In this document: positions 45,068 through 54,380 of the stretch, one piece after another
Position numbering within the stretch: position 1 is the stretch's first letter
Layout: each line of letters begins with the position of its first letter
Assembly (NCBI GenBank): GCA_963743785.1
Contig: CAVURD010000014.1
Location: 77,659 to 141,658, forward strand
Reading direction: 5' to 3'
From: Bog-473 sp963743785
GTDB lineage: Bacteria > Actinomycetota > Acidimicrobiia > Acidimicrobiales > RAAP-2
Length of the DNA: 64,000 nt
Made by a program: the position numbers and the translations under genes
Notes under the pieces: generated by a model
Databases searched by the model: none
The model's input: the letters and a program-made list of their open reading frames with translations, nothing else
Told to the model about the DNA's origin: nothing

Positions 45068-46449
45068 TCAGATGGCGCTCAGGTAGCGATCGAGTTCCCA
45101 GGGGGTGACCTCGGCGTGCGAGGACCGGACCTCGGCCCGCTTGGTGGCGACGAAGTAGTCGACGTAGTCCCCTTCGGGGGTCTTGCCGAGACCTTCCCGG
45201 AGCACGTCGATCCGCCTCGAGGTGTTCGAGCGCGTGCCAGAGGGTCATCGGCATCGACACGAGCCCGCGCTCGGCGGCCTCCTCCTCGGTCAGTTTGAGG
45301 AGGTTCGAGCTCGCAGGGATCTCCGGGATTCAGCTTCCGCTCGATGCCGTCGAGGCCGGCGGCGATGATGGCGCTGATGGTCAGATACGGATTGGCCGAA
45401 CCGTCGATGCACCGATCCTCGACCCGGCCCGGAGTCGGGCACCCGGAGCATGTGGGTTCGGTCGTTGCCCCCGTAGGTGGCGAAGACCGGCGACCACGCC
45501 GCTCCCGAATCCGGCGCGGCGCTGGCCAGCCGCTTGTAGGAGTTGACCGTCGGGCAGGTAACCGCCGCCAGGGCCTGGGCGTGCTCGAGGAGGCCGGCGA
45601 TGAACGAGTAGCCCAGGGCCGACATGCCGAGCCCACGGCTGTCGCTCGGGTCGGCGAAGAGCTCGCTGTCGTCCTCGTCCCACATGCTCAGGTGCATGTG
45701 GAGCCCGTTCCCGGTCAGATTGGAGAACGGCTTGGGCATGAAGGTGGCCAACATGCCGGCCTCGGCGGCGAGCGAGTGGACCATGTAGCGGAACACGATG
45801 ACCCGGTCCGCCGTGGTCATCGGATCGGCGTACTCGAAGTTCTGCTCGAACTGCCCGTTGGCGTCCTCGTGGTCGTTGGCGTAGTTGGCCCACCGAGGGC
45901 GTTCATGTGGCGGGAGACCGGTGGTCAGGTGGTCGTACATCCGGGTGAGGGCGCGGGCGTCGTAGCAGGGGGCCTTGGCCTGGTCCAAGGGATCGGCCAC
46001 CTCGATGCCACCCGAAGCCGACCGGCGGACCAGGAAGTACTCGACCTCGGCGCCGACCTTCAGGGCGAAGCCCGATGCGGCCGAGCCGTTCGAGCTGCCG
46101 GCGCAGGATGACCCGGGGAGCGAAGGGCCAGGGCTCACCGAGGACGTAGGGGTCGCACTGGATGATGCCGAGGCCCGGGCGCCAGGGAGCCGGCATGTAC
46201 GAACTGAGGTCGGGCATGGCCAGGATGTCCGGGGAGGACGGCGATCTGGCCCATCGGCCCGGCGGCGAACCCGGCGAAACCGGCCCCGTCGGCCATGAGC
46301 CCGTCGATGGCCGAGACGGGCACCATCTTGGCGCACGGCTTGCCGTGCAGGTCCACGAACATGGCGAAGAGGAACTCGACCCCGTCCCTCTTGGTGGCAG
46401 CGACGAGCTCCTCCTCGGTGGTGATCGGCCCCGATGCTCTGCGACTCAT
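45068..46449 (-). CDS. Type III glutamine synthetase-like/gamma-glutamyl-amide ligase (GlnT/GmaS family), several frameshifts
   Basis: Reading across frames gives SRRASGPITTEEELVAATKRDGVEFLFAMFVDLHGKPCAKMVP, PDLSSYMPAPWRPGLGIIQCDPYVLGEPWPFAPRVILRRQL, KVGAEVEYFLVRRS, YANDHEDANGQFEQNFEYADPMTTADRVIVFRYMVH, then the glutamate/metal site PKPFSNLTGNGLHMHLSMWDE and DRCIDGSANPYLTISAIIAAGLDGIERKL, ending TPWELDRYLSAI. This is the glutamate-ammonia ligase fold, in the subfamily that includes gamma-glutamylmethylamide synthetase. It would join glutamate to ammonia or an amine using ATP. Shifts lie near 46240, 46090, 45900, 45430, 45310 and 45210. Corrected length is about 460. It is followed by the permease 92 bases downstream. 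Confidence 0.75.
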
Positions 46450-46535
46450 CGGGGCGGATCAACTCGGGATGTACTCATCGATGCTCCATCGCCTCCTTGC
46501 CCTACGCCATCGTCATCGACCCCCACTGTCAACAA

Positions 46536-46554
46536 TGTTGCCTCATGGGAAACA
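46536..46554. promoter_or_regulatory. Operator candidate TGTTgCC-N5-GGAAACA upstream of the GS-like gene
   Basis: TGTTGCC (46536-46542), a 5-base spacer TCATG and GGAAACA (46548-46554) form a 7-5-7 inverted repeat with one mismatch, 87 bases before the GS-like start. On the minus strand a TTGACA (46532-46527) follows directly, a plausible -35 box. The same 7-5-7 element, perfect, occurs at 47491-47509. A palindrome TGTTAACA lies nearby at 46594-46601. Confidence 0.55.
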
Positions 46555-46678
46555 GCCGATGGTTTCCACATCTGTTGCGAAGTGTTGCCCGCGTGTTAAC
46601 AGCACGCCGGCCGCCGCGTGCGATTGCGCCGGTCAGCCGGTGGCATCGGCACGCCGTGTTTATCTGTGAGTGAACGAT

Positions 46679-46714
46679 TGTTTCTTGACAGGTAGCGCCG
46701 GGCATGGTCATAAT
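46679..46714 (+). promoter_or_regulatory. Promoter of the PPOX gene with an operator half-site
   Basis: TTGACA (46685-46690) and CATAAT (46709-46714) are 18 bases apart, a close match to a housekeeping sigma promoter, about 70 bases before the GTG at 46787. A half-site TGTTTCT (46679-46685) overlaps the -35 box and resembles the left arm of the 7-5-7 operator. Confidence 0.55.
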
Positions 46715-46786
46715 TGCGGCAGCGCAGATGTGCACACCGGCTGCGATCCGTGAGCGCCGCACGGGCACCGAAAGGAAGGGCTCGCA

Positions 46787-47486
46787 GTGAGCGAACCGGC
46801 TTCGGAGCGGACCACCCTGCACCGATACGCCCACCGGGCCGCCTACGACCGCCCGACCATCGACGCCATCCTGGACGAGGGCATCGTGTGCCACGTGGGC
46901 TTGCAGACCGACAAGGGATTCCCGGTGGTCATTCCCCTGGCCTATGGACGGGTCGGCGACGTCGTGTACCTGCACGGATCGGCCGCCAGCCGCCTCTTTC
47001 GGGGCGCTCGCATCGCCCTCGGTCGAGATCTGCATGACCGTCACGCTTCGTCGACGGCCTGGTGGTGGCCCGCTCCACCTACAACACCGACATCAACTAC
47101 CGCTCGGTCATGATCATCGGCGACGCCACGGAGGTCAAGGACCTGGAGGAGAAGCGACTGGGTTTGGAAGTCGCTGGTCGAGCACATCATTCCCGGGCCG
47201 CAGCCGCGACGCCCGCCCGCCCACGGAGAAGGAGCTGCGCAGCACCATGCTCCTCAGGCTCCCGCTCGACCGAGTCCTCGGCCAAGGTGCGGACCGGCTG
47301 GCCGCCGACGAGGACGAGGACTACGACCTGTCCGATCTGGGCCGGGGTGATCCCGTTCACCCATCGGATCGAGGCGCCGCTCGACGACCCGGCGCTGCGC
47401 TTCACGCTCGATGCCCCGGACTACGTCGTGCACTACCAACGGGTCGGGGACGCCGCCAGATGCGCCGTCCTGACCGCGGACGCTGA
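46787..47486 (+). CDS. Pyridoxamine 5'-phosphate oxidase family (Nim-like) protein, frameshifted
   Basis: GTG 46787 follows AAAGGAAGGG. The sequence reads TLHRYAHRAAYDRPTIDAILDEGIVCHVGLQTDKGFPVVIPLAYGRVGDVVYLHGSAASRLFRGA, then in another frame EICMTVTL, DGLVVARSTYNTDINYRSVMIIGDATEVKDLEEKRLGLE, then DARPPTEKELRSTMLLRLPLDRV and WAGVIPFTHRIEAPLDDPALRF. This is the flavin-binding split barrel common beside amine and glutamate genes. The exact end is uncertain because of indels; 47473 and 47486 are both possible. Corrected length is about 230 residues. It is divergent from the GS-like gene. Confidence 0.7.
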
Positions 47487-47489
47487 CGA

Positions 47490-47518
47490 TTGTTTCCTAA
47501 AAGGAAACATCGTATACC
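47490..47518 (+). promoter_or_regulatory. Promoter with embedded perfect operator TGTTTCC-TAAAA-GGAAACA
   Basis: The arms TGTTTCC (47491-47497) and GGAAACA (47503-47509) are perfect over 7 bp with a 5-base AT centre. A TTGTTT -35-like box (47490-47495) and TATACC (47513-47518) as a -10 box are separated by 17 bases, so the operator fills the spacer. It lies 123 bases upstream of the amidotransferase start and would control the mgsABC-oxidase unit. The likely binder is the XRE-cupin protein encoded downstream. Confidence 0.6.
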
Positions 47519-47631
47519 AGTCGAGATCCGGCACCGACCGGCCGCGGTGGACGCCAACGACGGAAGGCTCGCTCATGACTGCACGAAGACTCGGGCACCA
47601 CCATGGTGACCAATCAGGAGGGTCGCGGCGC

Positions 47632-48561
47632 ATGTGCGGCGTAGTCGGCCTGCTCCTGCGGGACCGCTCCCTCGAACCCGCATCTCGGGTCGATGTTGGT
47701 CTCCATGATCGAGGCGCTCGACGAGCGCGGGCCTGACTCCTCGGGCATCGCCGTCTACTCCGACCGACGATCACGACGCGGACGTCGGCGAGACCGGAGC
47801 GGCGATGCAGGATCTCCCTGGGCAGCGACGAGCCGGTCGACTGGGATGATGTGCAGTGACGTCCTGTCGGCGCAGTTACGGAGCCGGCGGTCGACGTCGC
47901 AGCCGTTTCGGCGCCGGGCTGGTGGTCGCCGCGCCCGATGGACTCGAGGACGAGGTCCGAGACGCTCATGGCCGCGACGTGGCCCGACGATCCGGGTGCT
48001 CGGCCACCGGACGGAACGTCAGGGTCCTCAAGGACACCGGCCGGCCCGACGGACACCTGCACCCGCTACGGCGTGGCGGGCTGGGAGGGCTACCTGGCCG
48101 TGGCCCACACCCGCATGGCGACCGAGTCGGCGGTGACCGTCCTGCACTCCCACCCATTCGTGCCCAGCCGGGATCTCTGCGTCGTGCACAACGGCTCCTT
48201 CTCGAACTACGCCACCGTCCGTCGGCACCTGATGGCGGACGGCGTCCGGTTCGACTCCGACAACGACTCCGAGGTGGCGGCCCGCTACCTGGCCGAGCGC
48301 CTGGCGAGCGGGCGACGACCTCGAGGAGGCCACCCGCTGGGTCATGAAGGAGATGGACGGCTTCTTCACCCTGGTCATCTCCACCGCCGACGAGATGTCC
48401 GTGGTCCGGGACGCCTTCGCCTGCAAGCCGGCCGTGGTGGCCGAAACCGATGGCTACGTCGCCGTGGCTCGGAGTACCGGGCCCTGGCCGAGCTCCCCGG
48501 CATCGCCGCGGCCGAGGTCTTCGAGCCCCAACCCGAGGAGGTCTACACGTGGAGCCGCTGA
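47632..48561 (+). CDS. Class II glutamine amidotransferase subunit (MgsA/GlxB-like), frameshifted
   Basis: The start MCGVVGLLLRDRSLEP puts the catalytic nucleophile cysteine at position 2, as in all Ntn amidotransferases. Other frames supply MLVSMIEALDERGPDSSGIAVYSD, GVAGWEGYLAVAHTRMATESAVTVLHSHPFVPSRDLCVVHNGSFSNYATVRRHL, FDSDNDSEVAARYLAERL, MDGFFTLVISTADEMSVVRDAFACKPAVVAETDGYVAV and YRALAELPGIAAAEVFEPQPEEVYTWSR. Corrected length is about 309 residues, matching the separate amidotransferase subunit of N-methylglutamate synthase or GlxB. Shifts lie near 47690, 47770, 47900, 48310 and 48475. It overlaps the next gene by 13 bases. Confidence 0.75.
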
Positions 48562-49244
48562 GCTGTGACGCCCTCGGGACCAGGGCGGTCAATCAGCAGC
48601 TGCGGGCCTCGCCGGCGGGACCGGGCGCTCGCGTCCTCCACCCCCGGGGGCGGCACAACCTGGCGGTCGGGCTTGCGTCGCAGATCTCGATCACCGTCGA
48701 GGGCAACGCCGGCTACTTCCTCGGTGGCCTCGTGCGGCGACCGGCGACGGCACCGGGCCCGACATCGTCGTCAACGGCTTCGTCGGGTGGTCGGTGGGCG
48801 AGAACCTCATGGGCGGCTCCATCCGGGTGCACGGGCAGCGCCTCGCAGAGCGCCGGGTCGAGCGCCGGGGCGGCAGCATCGTCATCGAAGGCGACGCCTC
48901 ACTGCGGGCCGGGATCTCCCTCAAGGGCGCCACGCTGGCCATCGCCGGCAACGCCGGGGCCATGTCGGGATTCATGGCCCAGTCCGGACTCATCCTGATC
49001 GGCGGCAACGCCGGACACGGTCTGGGCGACTCCCTCTACGAGGCGGTGATCTACGTGGCCGGGACCATCGCCTCGCTCGGGGCCGACGCCGTGGTCGAGG
49101 AGATGACCGACGACGACGTGCTGACGGTGAAGCGAGCTGGTCGAGGAGACCGGCTTCGACCACATCGACCCGAACCGCGTCACCAAGGTGGTATCGGCCC
49201 GCCAGCTCTACCACTTCTCGACCCACAACCACGGCGCCTACTGA
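48549..49244 (+). CDS. GXGXG-repeat subunit of glutamate-synthase-like enzyme (MgsB/GlxC-like), frameshifted
   Basis: The protein begins at GTG 48549 (VEPLSCDALGTRAVNQQLRA) inside the end of the amidotransferase gene. GXGXG beta-helix repeats follow: ISITVEGNAGYFLGGL, VGENLMGGSIRVHG, GGSIVIEGDASLRAGISLKGATLAIAGNAGAMSGFMAQSGLILIGGNAGHGLGDSLYEAVIYVAGTI. The C-terminus is in a third frame (ELVEETGFDHIDPNRVTKVVSARQLYHFSTHNHGAY). This corresponds to the C-terminal domain of GltB as a free subunit. Corrected length is about 231. Shifts lie near 48625, 48735, 48860 and 49130. TGATG couples it to the next gene. Confidence 0.75.
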
Positions 49245-50598
49245 TGGCGCCGACCCGTCCGACGCGCGCCGACCAACCAGAGCTTCCCGCCCGAGGTCAT
49301 CGCCCGCATCCACGAGATGGCCGACACCGGCCAGTACCCGATCCGGGGGCTGGGGGCGCGCCGGAAGCTGCCCACCTTCGACGACCTGGTGTTCCTGACC
49401 GCTTCGGTCTCGCGCTACCCGCTCGAGGGCTACCGCGAGCGCTGTGAGACCACGGACCGTCCTCGGTGGCACGTCACGGGGCCCGACCGCTCGAGCTCGA
49501 GATCCCGATCACCATCGCCGGCATGAGCTTCGGCGCCCTGTCGGCCACGGCCAAGGAGGCCCTCGGCCGCGCCGCCACCGCGGTGGGCACGTCGACCACG
49601 ACGGGCGACGGCGGCATGACGCCCGAGGAGCGCAAGGCCTCGGCGCTGCTCGTCTACCAGGTCCTCCCCTCCCGCTACGGCTTCGACCCGGCCGACCTGC
49701 GCCAGGCCGACGCGGTGGAGATCGTGGTCGGCCAAGGGGCCAAGCCGGGTGGTGGCGGGATGCTGCTCGGGCAGAAGGTGAACGCCCGGGTGGCCGCCAT
49801 GCGGACGCTGCCCCCGGGCATCGACCAGCGCTCGGCCAGCCGCCATCCCGACTGGGTCGGCCCCGACGACCTGCGCATCAAGATCGAGGAACTGCGGGAG
49901 GCCACCGACTGGTCCATCCCGATCTACGTGAAGGTCGGGGCCACCCGGGTCGACCACGACGTGAAGCTGGCGGTGGCCGCCGGCGCCGACGTGGTGGTGG
50001 TCGACGGGATGCAGGGAGGCACGGCCGCCACCCAGGACGTCTTCATCGAGCACGCCGGCATCCCGACGCTGCCGGCCGTCCGGATGGCGGCCGAGGCCCT
50101 CGACGAGATCGGCATGAAGGGCGAGGTGCAGCTGATCGTCTCGGGCGGCATCCGATCGGGGGCCGACGTGGCCAAGGCGTTGGCCCTGGGAGCCGACGCG
50201 GTCTCCATCGGCGTGGCCGCGCTGCTGGCTCTCGGCTGCAACCGGAGCGCGCTACCGGACGCTCCGGGTGAGCTGATCAATGTCGAGGCCGACTACGCCG
50301 CGCTGGGAACCTCGCCGGGCCACTGCGCGCACTGCCACACCGGGCGTTGCCCGGTCGGCATCACCACCCAGGACCCGGTGCTCGAAGCCCGTCTCGACGG
50401 CCGACCGGGCGGCCGAGTCGGTGGCGAACTTCCTGCGGGCCACGACCATGGAGGTCACTGCCCTGGCCCGAGCCTGCGGAAAATCCGACGTCCACCATCT
50501 CGAACCCGAGGATCTGGTCGCCCTGACCGTGGAAGCGGCGGCCATGGCCAAGGTGCCGCTGGCCGGCACCGAGCTGGATCCCCGGCTGGCCCCGCTAG
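49244..50598 (+). CDS. FMN-binding glutamate synthase domain subunit (MgsC/GlxD-like), frameshifted at the ends
   Basis: The central ~300 residues are intact in one frame: LELEIPITIAGMSFGALSATAKEALGRAA, TTTGDGGMTPEERKASALLVYQVLPSRYG, GQGAKPGGGGMLLGQKV, IPIYVKVGATRVDHDVKLAVAAGADVVVVDGMQGGTAATQ and LIVSGGIRSGADVAKALALGADAVSIG. A cysteine cluster CAHCHTGRCPVGITTQD follows, the Fe-S site of this family. Shifts occur near 49275, 49465, 50400 and 50570; the last would end the protein EWIPGWPR at TAG 50596-50598. Corrected length is about 451. It catalyses the glutamate-forming (or N-alkylglutamate-forming) step on FMN. Confidence 0.78.
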
Positions 50599-50609
50599 GG
50601 AGCGCATCG

Positions 50610-51811
50610 GTGCCAGCGGACGAATCGGCCGAGGTCGTGATCATCGGCGCCGGGGTCAGCGGACTGAGCACGGCCCGGGCCCTGGTCGAGCTGGGCGTGC
50701 AGCGACGTCGTCGTCCTGGACCGGGCCACCGTCGGCTCGGGAGGGAGCGGCAAGTCGAGCGGCATCGTCCGCTGCCACTACGGCATCCGCTCCCTGGCCG
50801 CCATGGCCTGGCACGCCTTGCCGGTCCTCGAGGACGCCGAGGAGATCCTGGGGGCGGACTCGGGCTACCGCAACACCGGGCTACCTGGTCGGCGTGGGAC
50901 CGGAGAATCTCGGCGCGCTCCGGGCCAACGTGGCCATGCACCAGAGCCTCGGGATCGAGGTGGACCTGGTCGGCCACGACACGGCTCAGGAGATGTGGCC
51001 GTGCGGCCGAACCTGAGCGACTTCGCCGAGTTCGCCTACGAGCCCGCGGCGGCTACGGCGACGGCCATCAGACGGCGCAGGCCTTCTCCGTCGCGGCACG
51101 GCGGGGCGGGGCCCGGATTCGCCAGGACAGCGCGGTCGTGGCGATCGAGCTGCAGCGGGGACCGAGTGATCGGCGTGCGCCTCGCGAACGGGAACGCATC
51201 GCCAGCGGGCAGGTCGTGCTGGCCGCCGGCCCGTGGTCGGTCGCCGCTGGCCGAGCTCGGTCGGCATCGACCTGCCCATCCGGGCCCAGCGGGCCCAGAT
51301 CCTCCTGGTCGACCCCGGCGTACCCATCGGCCACGTCCCGGTCTTCTCCGACCTGGTGTCGCTGCAGTACGTCCGGGCCGAGGGGAGCAGCGTCGCTCCT
51401 GGTGGGCGACAGCGACCACGCCGACCCCGAGTGGGCCGATCCCGACCACTACCGCGAACGCGCCACCGACGAGGAGCTGACCAGGATGATCCCGAAGTTC
51501 GAGCACCGCTTCCCCGGCCTGGGCGGGGCTCGCTTGTCGTCGTCGTATGCCGGTTGCTACGACGTCACGCCGGACTACAACCCGATGATCTCGGCCTCCT
51601 CCGTCGACGGCGTGTGGCTCTGCGCCGGGTTCTCGGGGCACGGCTACAAGATCTCACCGTCGGTCGGCGAGCTCATGGCCGATCTCATCACCACCGGGAC
51701 ACAGCCGGCATCCCGACATCGACCACCGACGACTTCCGGTGGGAGCGCTTCGCCGTCGACGACCACCTGGTCAGCCCCCATCCCTACGCCGGTGCAGGGC
51801 AGATGCGCTGA
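50610..51811 (+). CDS. FAD-dependent oxidoreductase, DAO family (sarcosine oxidase beta/PuuB/MgdA-like), frameshifted
   Basis: GTG 50610 follows AGGGAG. The FAD motif is VVIIGAGVSGLSTARALVELGV, then GSGGSGKSSGIVRCHYGI, YLVGVGPENLGALRANVAMHQSLGIEVDL, SVAARRGGARIRQDSAVVAIEL, ASGQVVLAAGPWS, and near the end YAGCYDVTPDYNPMISASSVDGVWLCAGFSGHGYKISPSVGELMADLI, read from three frames. The DVTPDYNP and GFSGHGYKISPSVG motifs are typical of sarcosine-oxidase-type amine oxidases. It would oxidise a secondary amine or N-alkyl-amino acid. At least seven one-base shifts are needed. Corrected length is about 400 residues. Confidence 0.72.
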
Positions 51812-51954
51812 ATCCAGTGTGCCCCGGTCGTCGAGGTAGGGAGGCATATATTGATCCGTCGTGGCCACTCGCCGAACCATGAACGCCGCCGAAGGTCCGG
51901 GCCATCAGCGCCAAGGCAGCCGGCCACCACCAAGCGTCGCGCCGCAGTCGCAAG

Positions 51955-52646
51955 GTGAGCGCCGAGCACCGGAGCCAAGAAGGCGCGGCGGCACCGAAGG
52001 CGACCAGGTCCAAGATCGAATGTCGTCGCTACTCGCGATTGAGCGCTGAGCGGCACGTGAAGCGCACGAGCGGCCAACTGGGCCAGGTCATCGCCAACCA
52101 CGTGCGGAGCCGCCGGCTGGAGATCGGCCTCAACGTCGGCCAGCTGGCCGAGCGCACCGGGATCTCCAAGGGGATGCTGTCGAAGATCGAGAACGCGCAG
52201 ACGTCGCCGAGTCTGTCCACCCTCGAGCGGCTGTCGTCGGCCCTCGACATGCCGGTGACGTCGCTGTTCCGCGGCCTGGCCGAAGAGCGCGACGCCGTGT
52301 TCGTCAAGGCCGGCAGCGGGCCCGAGATCGTCCGGAAGGGAACCCGGGCCGGGCACACCTACGAATTGCTCGGCAGCACTGCGCGGGCCCTACAAGCGGG
52401 TCGAGCCGCTTCTGGTCTCCCTGGCCGAGAGCAGCGAGGTCTTCCCCCTCTTCCAGCATGCCGGCATCGAGATCCTCTACATGCTCGACGGGATCATGGA
52501 GTACAGCTACGGCCGCGAGCACTACCGCATGGAGCAGGGCGACACCCTGCAGTTCGAAGGCGACATCCCCCACGGACCGACCAAGCTGGTGAAGCTCCCG
52601 ATCCGCTTCCTCTCCATCACCATCTACGGCGGCGATCGCCCCGTAG
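51955..52646 (+). CDS. XRE-family regulator with C-terminal cupin domain (PuuR-like), frameshifted
   Basis: The HTH reads GQLGQVIANHVRSRRLEIGLNVGQLAERTGISKGMLSKIENAQTSPSLSTLERLSSALDMPVTSLF. After KGTRAGHTYELLG one base is lost near 52390 and the cupin follows in another frame: EVFPLFQHAGIEILYMLDGIMEYSYGREHYRMEQGDTLQFEGDIPHGPTKLV, with the usual H/E/H metal-pocket positions. The end near 52646 assumes one more indel; an uncorrected frame runs to 52729. The start is GTG 51955 or GTG 52057. XRE-cupin proteins such as PuuR repress amine-catabolic operons and sense a small ligand in the cupin. Confidence 0.78.
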
Positions 52647-52706
52647 CGCGACGACCGGTTCGCGAACCGATCGCCTCAGCGACCAGAGCGAGACCAGCGA
52701 GGTCTG

Positions 52707-53212
52707 TCAGATGGAGATGGACGGGGTAAGTCGGCCAATGGCGGCGGACATCGAGCGTCGTCGAGCTCTGGGAGCTTGCCGGAGGCGACATGCAAGCGGT
52801 GCCGGGGCAGTGAGGACGGGAAGCGAGGTGAGGCTGATCACGCGCTCGCGAATGCCCTTGCCGGCGAAACGACTGAAGCGGCGGCGGCGACGCGGAGCCG
52901 AGCACGATCACGTCGGCCGACCAGTCATGGGCCGCGTTGGCGATCCGGGCATCAACGCTGAAGCAGTTCGTGAGATAGAGCGAGCCTTCGGTCGGGATAC
53001 CGGCGGCGCGAAGGGCGTTGACGGCGCTCTCCAGGTGCTGGATCGCCTCGGCCTGGGTCTCAACGGTGATATCCCCGGCCACCGACGAGGTACTCGTTGA
53101 CATGGACGACGCGGACGGCCGCCGAGGACTGCTTGGCCATGGCGGTGGCGAAACTGACGGCGGCCTCGCTCGAAGCGGAGTCGTCAATGGCAAGCAAAAT
53201 TCTGGTGAACAT
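52707..53212 (-). CDS. Universal stress protein (UspA family), two frameshifts
   Basis: The start MFTRILLAIDDSASSEAAVSFATAMAKQSSAAVRVVHVNEYLVGG is a normal Usp beginning (ATG 53212). A shift near 53085 leads to DITVETQAEAIQHLESAVNALRAAGIPTEGSLYLTNCFSVDARIANAAHDWSADVIVLGS, and another near 52890 leads to IRERVISLTSLPVLTAPAPL. Corrected length is about 165. The usual GxxGxGxxG nucleotide motif is replaced by GSRRRRRFSRFAGKG, so ATP binding is uncertain. Confidence 0.7.
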
Positions 53213-53434
53213 GATCGCACTCGTCTCTCTGCCGCCTCGTTCCTCGGCGGCACTCATTTGTTTCCATCATGTTAACCCTCAGGTGACAAGGAGGAATACA
53301 AGTTTCCTGTAAATAAACTGTCAAAAGGACGGAGGGCAAGCTTGCAATCCGTGTAGCAGTGGTATCGGGATCGAAACATCCGGGCAACACGGGACCGCTA
53401 CGTTCAGCCAGACGGAGCGGTGAAAGGAACCCTG
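53213..53434. promoter_or_regulatory. Divergent promoter region between USP and BASS transporter genes
   Basis: This 222-base AT-rich gap holds a TGTTTCC half-site (53259-53265) followed by a degenerate right arm GTTAACC, and the inverted repeat AGTTT-N9-AAACT at 53301-53319. These resemble, weakly, the 7-5-7 operator of the amine cluster. AAAGGA precedes the transporter start at 53435. Confidence 0.35.
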
Positions 53435-54354
53435 ATGACCTCGCGGCACCGCGACGTGCTGGGTGAGTACCGTGAGCTGGCGGTGGTGGCGGTGGCCGCC
53501 GTCCTCGGGCTCACCGTCCAGAGCCCGCTGGTGTGGGTGGTGCACCACCAGGGCATCGATGTGCTTCTGGTCGTGCTGGTGTTCTCCACGGCGATCGGCA
53601 TTGAGCCGCGGTCGCTTCGACGGCTGACCGCCTCATGGCGTCAGCTCTGCCTCGCCCTGGTTGTCGGCGCGAGCGTCCTTCCGGCTCTCTCCTGGCTGGT
53701 CTCCCACCTGGTCGCGCCCGGAGCCCTCCGCGACGGCATCACCACCATCGGTCTGGCGCCCTGTGAGATTGCCTCCATCGCAACGACGGCGATGGCCACC
53801 GGTGACGTGGCGCTGGCGGGAGGGGTCTTGATCGGATCCACCATGGTGACAGTGTTGGTGGCCGGACCGATACTCGCCTTCGAGAGCCCGGGGACGTCCG
53901 TTCATCCGCGCAGCTCATCGTCAACCTGTTGGTCATTGTGGCGATACCACTGGCCGCCGGCGTGACGGTGCGGCTTCTCACACCACTTCCGGCACGAGGT
54001 GAGATCGTCGCGTCCACGACAAGCACCCTCGCCGTGGCTGGCTTGGTTGCCCTGATTGCGGCCGAGGTGCACCCGTCGCGGCACTACCTCCCGGTCCTCT
54101 TGGCCATCCTGGTGTTCGTGATCGCCTCGGTCATCGTCGGCCGAATCATTGCGCTGGGCAGTGGACGGCGAACCATCAAAGCCCTGCTGCTGACGACCTC
54201 AATGCGGGACTTCGCCATTGCGGCTGCATTGGCCACGGCGGCCTTTGGGCCCGCTGCCGCCGCTCCGTTGGGCGTCTACGGCATCACGGCGCTCATCTGG
54301 GGCACGGGGAGTGCCGGATTCATGCGAGCCCGACACGCCGAGCCAGCTCAGTGA
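53435..54354 (+). CDS. Bile acid:sodium symporter (BASS/SBF) family transporter, one frameshift
   Basis: The protein has about nine hydrophobic segments, for example LAVVAVAAVLGLTVQSPLVWVV, IDVLLVVLVFSTAIGIE, TIGLAPCEIASIATTAMATGDVALAGGVLIGSTMVTVLVAGPIL and, after a shift near 53895, LIVNLLVIVAIPLAAGVTVRLL and LLAILVFVIASVIVGRIIAL. The sodium-binding EIASIAT and the MRDFAIAAALA crossover helix fit the family. Start ATG 53435 has AAAGGA 7 bases upstream. Substrate may be an organic anion; not determinable. Confidence 0.78.
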
Positions 54355-54380
54355 TGGACGGGATGAGAAGCGACTCCCGG

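Noticed and set aside
42265..52646. Treating the broken cluster as a set of many short independent genes
   Set aside because: Conserved motifs continue in order across adjacent frames at the lengths expected of known families, so single genes interrupted by indels explain the data better.
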